In this document: positions 1-5,795 of the stretch, in pieces
How the letters are laid out: every line of letters starts with the position of its first letter
How positions within the stretch are numbered: position 1 is the stretch's first letter
NCBI GenBank assembly: GCA_937996605.1
Contig: CALKVB010000558.1
Location: 1-10,164, forward strand
Direction: 5' to 3'
DNA from: an uncultured Oxalobacteraceae bacterium
GTDB lineage: Bacteria > Pseudomonadota > Gammaproteobacteria > Burkholderiales > Burkholderiaceae_D
Length of the DNA: 10,164 nt
Notes under the pieces: generated by a model
What the model saw: the letters and a program-made list of their open reading frames with translations, nothing else
Database searches by the model: none
What the model was told of the DNA's origin: nothing
Translations under genes and position numbers: made by a program

Positions 1-32
1 TCTTTCAAGATGGGAAAATCGTGCACATCCAA

Positions 33-800
33 ATGAAACCACTGCAGATCGGGATCAGTGCTTATGCTCTGGCCCTCTGCTGTTGCTTGGTGCATGTAAA
101 TTCCTTCGCAGGCGAGCTGAGGGCCGCTTGCGCGACCAATCGACCACCCTATTGTTTTCTCGAGAATGGAGAATTCAAAGGCATCGAAGTGCGTCTTCTC
201 AAAGCCGCCATGTCGCAGTCAAATCATGAACTGAAGTTTCAAGATATTCCCAAAAATCGACTAACGACAGCACTAAAACAAAATGAAGTCGATATTGTTG
301 CAACCGTTCAGAACAATGCTGAAGCTAACATCTTTTATAGCGCTCCATACCTAGAATTTCAGAATGTGGTCGTGAGTAAAGCGCGCAATCAATTGCATTT
401 ATCTAGCCTACAGGATCTAAAAAAGTACAGCTTTATTATTTGGCAAGGAGGTTGGAAAAATCTGGGTTCTGATTTTGAGGAATTATTCCGACCAGATCAA
501 CAGGGAAAATTTCCAAAGAATTATTTCGAAGCATTTAACCAACTCAATCAAAACAAGATGTTTTGGGCGGATAGAGTGCAACTCATTATCATCGATCGTC
601 GCATATTTGAATATCATCGCCAACTCCTCAGTAAAGAATTTGATACGACAGAAGCTTTGAGTTACCACGACATAATTAAATCAAAAACAGCTTATATGGT
701 CGGTTTTCGCCAAGACGAGTGGAGAAAGCAATTCGAAGAGGGAATGAAGAAACTTCGCGCCACTGGCGAGGCACAGGCCATCATTGACAATCACTACTGA
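33..800 (+). CDS. Periplasmic solute-binding protein, SBP_bac_3-like (orphan)
   Basis: A 255-residue exported protein of the bacterial extracellular solute-binding family 3 type. This family captures small solutes in the periplasm for ABC importers or sensor proteins. I chose ATG 33 over the in-frame GTG 21 because it puts MKPLQ directly before the hydrophobic signal segment; neither start has a clear Shine-Dalgarno. Predicted signal-peptidase I cleavage follows SFA, near residue 26. The mature N-terminus has the family pattern: a first strand ending in RPPYCF, then a GxFKGIEV segment, a VDIVATV strand and a SAPY motif (about residues 103-106). The Arg that most amino-acid-binding members carry in the T-x-E-R segment before S-x-P-Y is absent here (NNAEANIFYS), so the ligand may not be a standard amino acid. 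Two cysteines (about 33 and 41) could form a disulfide. No permease or ATPase gene adjoins it. Family assignment is fairly sure; the substrate is unknown. Confidence 0.8.
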   Translation: MKPLQIGISAYALALCCCLVHVNSFAGELRAACATNRPPYCFLENGEFKGIEVRLLKAAMSQSNHELKFQDIPKNRLTTALKQNEVDIVATVQNNAEANIFYSAPYLEFQNVVVSKARNQLHLSSLQDLKKYSFIIWQGGWKNLGSDFEELFRPDQQGKFPKNYFEAFNQLNQNKMFWADRVQLIIIDRRIFEYHRQLLSKEFDTTEALSYHDIIKSKTAYMVGFRQDEWRKQFEEGMKKLRATGEAQAIIDNHY

Positions 801-823
801 ACATCAACAGACCTTCCTTTTTT

Positions 824-853
824 GCATTCTATAGCCCGAAATTGGCATTCTAT
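824..853 (+). repeat. Direct repeat GCATTCTAT, two copies 21 bp apart
   Basis: GCATTCTAT occurs at 824-832 and again at 845-853, in the 129-bp gap between the solute-binding protein and the M61 peptidase. The 21-bp spacing is two helical turns, so both copies would face the same side of the DNA, as in some activator sites. This may be chance. Confidence 0.4.
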
Positions 854-863
854 CGATTCAAGC

Positions 864-892
864 TTGTGGTGCTGCTCGCTCCTCTTTATGCT
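864..892 (+). promoter_or_regulatory. Possible sigma70-type promoter before the M61 peptidase gene
   Basis: TTGTGG (864-869) and TATGCT (887-892) are separated by 17 bases, matching 7 of 12 consensus positions, and lie 38 bases before the ATG at 930. A weak match found by eye only; transcription could also read through from the upstream gene. Confidence 0.22.
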
Positions 893-915
893 GCGATTCT
901 TCAAAATAAAAACTC

Positions 916-922
916 GAGAGGA
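916..922 (+). promoter_or_regulatory. Shine-Dalgarno site fixing the M61 peptidase start
   Basis: GAGAGGA lies 7 bases before ATG 930. This supports 930 as the start instead of the in-frame TTG at 822, which would put 36 unlikely residues ahead of a well-formed signal peptide. Confidence 0.75.
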
Positions 923-929
923 ATCCGTC

Positions 930-2387
930 ATGTTGAAGTCCCTTCTTTTTGGCATCACAACAATTCTGATTAGCAGCCAAGTCAGCGCTCAACAACACAA
1001 ATATCATGTGAAAATAGACCAACAGGCGCAAATCGCCCATGTCGAAGCATCGATCGAACTTGAAGGCAACATGCTTAGCCTTTTTAACACCAATCCCATG
1101 CCTAACTATCCCAATGGCCAAGCCGATTTTTTAAAGAATTTACAGGCGTTTGATAAATCGGGCCAAGCACTCAAGATCGAAGACAAAGGTGAAGGTGAAT
1201 ACCAACTGCAAGGAAACCAAAACATACGTTTGACATATGACGTCAAATTAGAACATGACAAACTCAATTGGCCAGCCGGCAACGAAGAAGTGTTGTATCA
1301 CACCAGCGAAGGCCTGATGCTGACCGGCTATACCCTGTTTCTAGTACCAGGTGAGAAAATGTCTGGTCAGACTGTAGTCGAATTCGAATTACCCAAGGGT
1401 TGGCAAAGCCACACGGCGCTAAAACCACAAGCCAATCGCAATCAATTTATTGCTAAGAGTCGTCGTGAATTAGTAAATAACGCCTATTTTTTTGGCACCG
1501 CTCAGTCTTCGTCCATGCGTGCGGGCGGAATCGATATTGAAATCGTACTTGGTGCTCGCTATTTTAAGCAAAGACAAGTTATCGAGTCACTCTTAAAAAA
1601 ACAACTTGCCAGCTACCTCACGATGTTTGGCAGTAAACCTCAAGCGGAACGATACTTAATCATCATCAATCAAGGTGATAGTGGCGATGGCGGCGCGTTC
1701 TCTGGTAGCTTCAGTCAACTACTGCGTGGCGATGCTGAAGTGCGGACCAGAGCCATTTGGGGCCGCGTTATTGCACACGAACTCTTACACTTCTGGAATG
1801 GACTTTCTTTGGTTCCTGTGAATGATCAAGAAGAATGGTTCAAAGAAGGTGTAACCGATTATTTAACCATCAAGAGCATGGCAAAGAATGGTCTTCTTCC
1901 ACGTCAATCGGTCATGCAGTGGTTAGAAAATCTCAGTCGAGGCCAACTGATTGCAAGACGCGTACAAAACATCAAAGGTAGCGTGCGAGAGGCTGCACAA
2001 AACAAGCATCAAAACTGGCTCATGGTCTATGGCGGCGGCAGTATTGCAGGGCTGGCAATCGATATCGAACTACGCAAACGCACGGCAAATCAACTTGGTT
2101 TAGAAGAATTGATGCAAACAATGTATCGTGATTTCGCGATCAAACAAAAGCCGTATCAACTCGACGACATTATTGCAGCAGCAAGCAAATTAACTTCCTC
2201 AGATTTCAGCGAGGTAATTAAGAAACTAGTACAAAGCAATGATGCAATTGAACTCGCACCGATATTTGATGGGGTGGGGCTACAACTTGAACAATATCTT
2301 TTACTTGAGCACAACCTGTTAAACAAAGCCAAGCCAACACCTGAAGAACGTGAACGTTTCCAGAAAATTTTCGGAATTCCACTTTGA
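930..2387 (+). CDS. Secreted M61-like zinc metallopeptidase (glycyl aminopeptidase family), no PDZ domain
   Basis: A 485-residue exported protein. A short signal peptide (MLKSLLFG..., cleavage after VSA near residue 20) leads into a beta-rich N-terminal region of about 250 residues, then a gluzincin catalytic domain. The zinc motif is HELLH at residues 283-287 with Glu284 as catalytic base; the third ligand is Glu306 in WFKEGVTDY, giving the HEXXH-X18-E spacing of families M1 and M61. The HFWNG after the motif, WFKEG, and a later VYGGGSIAGLAIDIELRKR segment resemble M61, whose members cleave N-terminal residues or short peptides. M61 proteins are usually near 600 residues with a C-terminal PDZ domain; this one ends about 30 residues after the 'GVGLQL' segment where the PDZ domain would normally follow, so that domain seems absent. 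It ends 32 bp from the convergent YceI-family gene. Protease class is confident; substrate is unknown. Confidence 0.85.
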   Translation: MLKSLLFGITTILISSQVSAQQHKYHVKIDQQAQIAHVEASIELEGNMLSLFNTNPMPNYPNGQADFLKNLQAFDKSGQALKIEDKGEGEYQLQGNQNIRLTYDVKLEHDKLNWPAGNEEVLYHTSEGLMLTGYTLFLVPGEKMSGQTVVEFELPKGWQSHTALKPQANRNQFIAKSRRELVNNAYFFGTAQSSSMRAGGIDIEIVLGARYFKQRQVIESLLKKQLASYLTMFGSKPQAERYLIIINQGDSGDGGAFSGSFSQLLRGDAEVRTRAIWGRVIAHELLHFWNGLSLVPVNDQEEWFKEGVTDYLTIKSMAKNGLLPRQSVMQWLENLSRGQLIARRVQNIKGSVREAAQNKHQNWLMVYGGGSIAGLAIDIELRKRTANQLGLEELMQTMYRDFAIKQKPYQLDDIIAAASKLTSSDFSEVIKKLVQSNDAIELAPIFDGVGLQLEQYLLLEHNLLNKAKPTPEERERFQKIFGIPL

Positions 2388-2419
2388 AATAGAAACACCT
2401 TCACTACTGCAGACGCCCC

Positions 2420-3031
2420 TTATTCTTTAATCGCTTCAACACTAAAAAATAAGGTCACCTCGTCACTCACAAAAGGAGTGAATCGACCAAGATCGAAATC
2501 ACTCCTTAAAATTCTTGAACTGCCGTTTGCACCACACGCTTTTTTCAAGTAAAGCGGCATAAAACGGCAATTAAATTGGCTCAACTCAATGCGGATAGGT
2601 TTCGTTATGCCTTTGATAGTAAGCTCGCCTTCCATCGCCACCACTTTCTGGGTCTCATCAAATACAATCGCTGTCGATTTAAAAGTGATCTTAGGATAGT
2701 TTGCGGCGTCGAAAAATCTTGTTGAGCGCAGCGCCGTGTCAAAGACCGCGGTGCCTGTACTCACAGAATTAGCCTCAATTTCGATCAGAACACTCCCTGT
2801 TCTGTTTTCAAAATCAATCTCTATCATTCCGCTATTACGATCAAAGCGGCCACGTTGCAGGGACAATCCCCAGTGGTTGTATTCAAAAATTGAGAAGGTG
2901 TGTTCAGAATCAATCTTGTATCGATCAAAAGCGTTTGCGTTGCTCGAGACTAAGACGGACATCAAGATAGACATCAGAAAAACGATGGCATATAAACTTG
3001 GAGAACTTGGTGAACGCAATTGTTTGAACAT
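2420..3031 (-). CDS. YceI-family periplasmic protein (polyisoprenoid-binding-like)
   Basis: A 203-residue exported protein of the YceI family, a lipocalin-like beta barrel that binds isoprenoid-type lipids in characterised members. After a polar N-terminus, a hydrophobic run (LYAIVFLMSILMSVLV) ends at ANA, with predicted cleavage near residue 34. The mature part has the family's order of motifs: YKIDSEHTFSIFEYNHWG (about 38-55), GRFDRNSGMIEID (about 61-73), FFDAANYPKITFKST (about 106-120), GELTIKGITKPI (about 135-146) and RSDFDLGRF near the C-terminus. Two cysteines (155 and 166) fall in the segment between the last hallmark strands and could form a disulfide. The ATG at 3031 has a G-rich GTGGGGG just upstream. 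It is monocistronic as seen here, convergent with the M61 gene and divergent from the esterase gene. Family is clear; the bound ligand and cellular role are not known. Confidence 0.9.
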   Translation of the reverse strand: MFKQLRSPSSPSLYAIVFLMSILMSVLVSSNANAFDRYKIDSEHTFSIFEYNHWGLSLQRGRFDRNSGMIEIDFENRTGSVLIEIEANSVSTGTAVFDTALRSTRFFDAANYPKITFKSTAIVFDETQKVVAMEGELTIKGITKPIRIELSQFNCRFMPLYLKKACGANGSSRILRSDFDLGRFTPFVSDEVTLFFSVEAIKE

Positions 3032-3201
3032 CTGGCCCCCACTTAAAACAGAATGACAAACTTAATTTCACCTAAGCTTCGCCAACTCATTTTTTCCTAA
3101 AACAATAGCCAAAAAGATTACGTATAAATATAAGTCAATTCAATTGCCTCCGCAGAAAGCGCAATTCAACCCATATTTCCTGCCGTTTATCCCAAAGTCA
3201 T

Positions 3202-3225
3202 TGCTTGAATTTCGACGCTCAAGCA
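3202..3225. repeat. Inverted repeat TGCTTGA-N10-TCAAGCA
   Basis: Perfect 7-base arms at 3202-3208 and 3219-3225 around a 10-base spacer. It could be a regulator-binding dyad or an RNA hairpin. CTCAAGC recurs at 3257-3263, so the left arm could pair with either copy if transcribed. Confidence 0.55.
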
Positions 3226-3239
3226 CACTACGCGTGAAT

Positions 3240-3277
3240 CAATTGTACGTGAAAGTCTCAAGCTGAAGTACACATTG
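3240..3277 (+). other. Possible RNA hairpin with one-base bulge
   Basis: CAATTGTAC (3240-3248) pairs with GTACA-C-ATTG (3268-3277), giving nine pairs with a single bulged C and a 19-base loop. It lies 17 bases before the terminator stem, so it could be part of the same small transcript or leader. Only inspected by eye. Confidence 0.3.
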
Positions 3278-3293
3278 TTTCAACCTCCCTTTT

Positions 3294-3331
3294 TCGTCAT
3301 CCCGACTCACGTCGCGATGACGATTTTTTTT
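3294..3331 (+). terminator. Intrinsic (Rho-independent) terminator, + strand, with no obvious upstream gene
   Basis: The stem pairs 3294-3301 (TCGTCATC) with 3316-3323 (GATGACGA), then a C-C mismatch, then CGAC/GTCG closing a four-base TCAC loop. Eight T residues follow at 3324-3331. The polarity is + strand only, since the other side would give an A-run. No + strand gene ends just upstream: the nearest, the M61 peptidase, ends 900 bp away behind a convergent gene. So it may end a small RNA or attenuate the esterase gene's leader. Confidence 0.8.
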
Positions 3332-3429
3332 GTATTTTCAATTTTTTAGGGCTTCAATCGCTTTCCGAATCAAGATAAATGAAATTGCCTGATCGAGGAG
3401 AGATTAAGCGCATATGGGACATGACCAAA

Positions 3430-3434
3430 AAGGA
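3430..3434 (+). promoter_or_regulatory. Shine-Dalgarno site fixing the esterase start
   Basis: AAGGA lies 7 bases before ATG 3442. The other in-frame ATGs at 3379 and 3421 have no site at proper distance (a GAGGAGA at 3395-3401 is about 19 bases from 3421), and only 3442 gives a compact signal peptide. Confidence 0.65.
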
Positions 3435-3441
3435 TTCGTCT

Positions 3442-4683
3442 ATGTTGAAGTTGTATTTCTACCGTCTACTCTCGATTCTCATTGTCTTTTATGCGGGACT
3501 CAGCGCCTCCCTCGCGCATGAAAATTCAAATCAACAGACCTGGATCAGCGCATGGTATTCCCCTATCGATAGCGCCGGCCCTGCTATCCCCCCAAGCACC
3601 ATACGTCAATGGTTGAGAACCAGCATTGGAGGCAATAAGATACGTGTCCGTTTTTCGAATCGCTTTGGCGAAACGCCGCTCAGCTTAACTTCCGTTTCGA
3701 TTGCTAAATCACCCGCGAAATTTAAAGTCGACTTACGTGACAGCAAAACCCTCAGTTTTGGCGGGCTGCCGACCGTCATCATTTATCCAGGCGAAGAAAT
3801 TGTGAGCGATCCTGTCGACATGGAGGTCAAAGCATTACAAACGCTAGCAATCAGTTTCTTCACACCCACTGGGGCGACTCAAACCAGCCTTCATGGCGCT
3901 TCGATGCAAAATGCTTTTCTCTTTAATGATAAGAATATTGCCCACGAAGAGACTTGGGAAACCGAGACGCGTGATGACTCTCGTTACTTTATCTCCGGCC
4001 TAGAAGTCTTGAGTGCAAGCACAAGCAAAGTGATCGTGATCATTGGCGATTCAATTACCGATGGAGTTGGGATAGAAAATGATAACTACCACAGATGGCC
4101 TGACTTCCTTTCGGAACGCATACAACAAAGACCTGAATTGAGCCACCTAGCTGTGGTCAATGCTGGCATCGCTGGCAATCGTGTGATGCGTGACGCGGCC
4201 ACCCCATTTGTGGGAACTGCCGCCATTTCTCGATTTGATACTGATGTATTACAGCAGCGAGCTATTCAGTCAATCATTTTTCTGCAAGGTACCAACGATA
4301 TCCTCGCCAATACTTTACTGCAAGCTGCAGAACAGCAAGTCAGTCTAAATGAACTGATCGCAGGGATAGAATCACTAATTGCAAAATCCCATGCGCATGG
4401 TTATAAAATTTACGGAGGCACACTGACTCCAAGAGCGGGATCGACGGGAATTCTCACCCATACAGAAGATGCGGAAAAAATGCGCCAACAACTCAATACC
4501 TGGATACGCACTTCGGGTAAGTTTGACGCGGTTATCGATTTTGACGCTGTCTTACGCGATCCGCAACAAACCCACCGGCTAAATCCGCGCTTCGATAGCG
4601 GCGATCACACTCACCCTAATGCGGCTGGATATAAGGCCATGGCAATGGCAATTGATCTCAAGCTTTTTGATGCAAAGTTTTAA
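3442..4683 (+). CDS. Secreted SGNH/GDSL-family hydrolase (esterase/lipase-like)
   Basis: A 413-residue exported serine hydrolase. The signal peptide (MLKLYFYRLL...) is cleaved after SLA near residue 25. Residues about 30-190 form the beta-sandwich module usual in one SGNH subgroup, recognisable from WISAWYSP, IRQWLRTSIGGNKIRVRFSN and a VSDPVDM segment. The catalytic SGNH domain follows: block I IGDSIT with nucleophile Ser204, block II NAGIAGN with Gly245, block III GTND with Asn285, and block V DHTH with Asp388 and His391, so the full catalytic set is present. Such enzymes de-esterify acetylated sugars, lipids or other esters; the substrate cannot be told from sequence alone. An in-frame ATG at 3379 would add 21 charged residues before the signal peptide. 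The stop codon overlaps that of the convergent cyclase-like gene. An upstream terminator at 3294-3331 might regulate expression. Confidence 0.9.
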   Translation: MLKLYFYRLLSILIVFYAGLSASLAHENSNQQTWISAWYSPIDSAGPAIPPSTIRQWLRTSIGGNKIRVRFSNRFGETPLSLTSVSIAKSPAKFKVDLRDSKTLSFGGLPTVIIYPGEEIVSDPVDMEVKALQTLAISFFTPTGATQTSLHGASMQNAFLFNDKNIAHEETWETETRDDSRYFISGLEVLSASTSKVIVIIGDSITDGVGIENDNYHRWPDFLSERIQQRPELSHLAVVNAGIAGNRVMRDAATPFVGTAAISRFDTDVLQQRAIQSIIFLQGTNDILANTLLQAAEQQVSLNELIAGIESLIAKSHAHGYKIYGGTLTPRAGSTGILTHTEDAEKMRQQLNTWIRTSGKFDAVIDFDAVLRDPQQTHRLNPRFDSGDHTHPNAAGYKAMAMAIDLKLFDAKF

Positions 4684-5699
4684 CGTTTCTGTTTAAGAAA
4701 ACGCACTAACAAATCACCAAAATCTGCAATATTTTTATTGCTGACGATGTCGAGCGTATCGTTGGCGGTGTGCCATTCGGCCAAATTCGTCCAATCGATA
4801 ATGTGGACAAGTGGAATACCAAGTTGTACAAAAGGGAGGTGATCGTCTTCTATCATCAAATTCACAGGCGCAATCTTAGTCGGACCTTTTTGCGCCAGTA
4901 GTTTCTGTGCTAACTGTGGATTTGAACCGCGTGTAATAAACAAGTTTTGTTCTTTATGGCCAATCATGTCGATAATTAAAAAACCTTTGATTGGCAATCC
5001 CTTATAGGCGATACCATCAAATTGCTTCTCGAGGCTAGCCGCGAATGCGCGTGAACCATGTATGTTGTCCTGCACGCCAAGCAAACGTTCACCGTCATTC
5101 CAATCGGCGAGTGTGGCTTCTTCACCATCGAAGAACGCCAGCCCTACCGTACAATCGAGAAAACGTCCACCTTCTGCAGCCGCCGAACGATTAGTCGCTT
5201 CGCCCTTACGAATACTTGTGACTACGCGTGCTAATTCCAACATCGTAGCAGTGGAAGAGCCACCGTCATTCGCGCCAACAAATTTCATGTTCGCATAAGG
5301 TTTAGTATCGTAATGACCGCCTATCATCACTAAACAACGCTCACTGCCTTTCGACAATGCGATGACGTTCTCCCCTTCCACCTCTTTTACAGGATTCGCT
5401 TTTTTATCTTTGCCACCAAGTCGCTCTGAAGCTATATTGGGTATCTTGGTTTTGAACTTCTGAATCTGTACATCCCAAGCGTCTTTACTCAAAGACGACT
5501 TCAATTCTTGAGTGTATTTCTTTTGTTCACTGCTGGCCATAGGATGCGGTGCTTTCACAAAGCGCTTCATCGCCTGCTCGACTTTTTCGACACTAAAATT
5601 ATGTGCATCCTGTTCAAACTCAGCTGCCAGCGCGGGTGCCATTAACACCGCAGTGACACAACTAAGGCCAAGAAATTTCTTCACAAATACAGCTGTCAT
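4680..5699 (-). CDS. Secreted M28-family protein, glutaminyl-peptide cyclotransferase-like
   Basis: A 339-residue exported zinc enzyme. Signal peptide MTAVFVKKFLGLS... is cleaved after ALA or LAA, near residue 25. The M28 fold is marked by GGHYDTK (His129), GANDGGSSTATMLELAR (Asp145), FFDGEEA (Glu193 general base, Glu194 zinc ligand), LIIDMIG (Asp244), IEDDHLPF (Asp285/Asp286) and EWHT (Trp309, His310). The FFDGEEA...W...GSRAFA, EDDHLPF and WHT blocks are those of glutaminyl cyclases, which turn N-terminal Gln into pyroglutamate; M28 aminopeptidases share the fold. A poorly conserved insert (about residues 163-180) precedes the FFDGEEA strand. I chose ATG 5699 because AAGGAG sits five bases upstream; the in-frame GTG at 5705 overlaps that site. 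It follows msbA by 96 bp on the same strand, with a possible TACAAT -10 box at 5745-5750. Cyclase rather than aminopeptidase activity is likely but untested. Confidence 0.85.
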   Translation of the reverse strand: MTAVFVKKFLGLSCVTAVLMAPALAAEFEQDAHNFSVEKVEQAMKRFVKAPHPMASSEQKKYTQELKSSLSKDAWDVQIQKFKTKIPNIASERLGGKDKKANPVKEVEGENVIALSKGSERCLVMIGGHYDTKPYANMKFVGANDGGSSTATMLELARVVTSIRKGEATNRSAAAEGGRFLDCTVGLAFFDGEEATLADWNDGERLLGVQDNIHGSRAFAASLEKQFDGIAYKGLPIKGFLIIDMIGHKEQNLFITRGSNPQLAQKLLAQKGPTKIAPVNLMIEDDHLPFVQLGIPLVHIIDWTNLAEWHTANDTLDIVSNKNIADFGDLLVRFLKQKR

Positions 5700-5704
5700 A
5701 CACA

Positions 5705-5710
5705 CTCCTT
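5705..5710 (-). promoter_or_regulatory. Shine-Dalgarno site fixing the cyclase-like gene start
   Basis: AAGGAG on the minus strand is five bases from ATG 5699. It overlaps the alternative in-frame GTG at 5705, ruling that start out. Confidence 0.8.
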
Positions 5711-5795
5711 AAGAGCATCGTTAGGAAAAGCTAAATTGACTCGAATTGTAATTTAAAAACGGAAACGATACTGGCTAAGCACGAGGCCAGGAAAT

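Larger units (their letters stand above)
3032..3378. other. Non-coding stretch with inverted repeats and an orphan terminator
   Basis: This AT-rich region lies between the divergent YceI-family and esterase genes and should hold both promoters. On the minus strand, TTGAAT and TAATCT 17 bases apart (around 3115-3143) are a weak candidate for the YceI-family gene. On the + strand it holds an inverted repeat (3202-3225), a bulged hairpin (3240-3277), a C-rich single-stranded stretch and a strong intrinsic terminator (3294-3331). CAATTCAA occurs twice (3136 and 3162). No convincing protein-coding frame was seen. Confidence 0.6.

Noticed and set aside
57..110. Lipoprotein signal (Cys-Cys-Cys) in the solute-binding protein
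   Set aside because: The residues before the cysteines (L-A-L) do not fit a lipobox, and a normal signal-peptidase I site (SFA) follows.
822..929. N-terminal extension of the M61 protein from TTG 822
   Set aside because: It would use a rare start with no Shine-Dalgarno and bury the signal peptide; ATG 930 has a good site and a proper signal peptide.
2736..3056. 106-residue + strand frame opposite the YceI-family gene
   Set aside because: It is antisense to a gene with clear family motifs and has no domain or signal of its own.
5771..5790. CTGGC/GCCAG inverted repeat just after msbA as a terminator
   Set aside because: The stem is only five pairs with a ten-base loop, and the T-run on the minus strand is about a dozen bases too far away.
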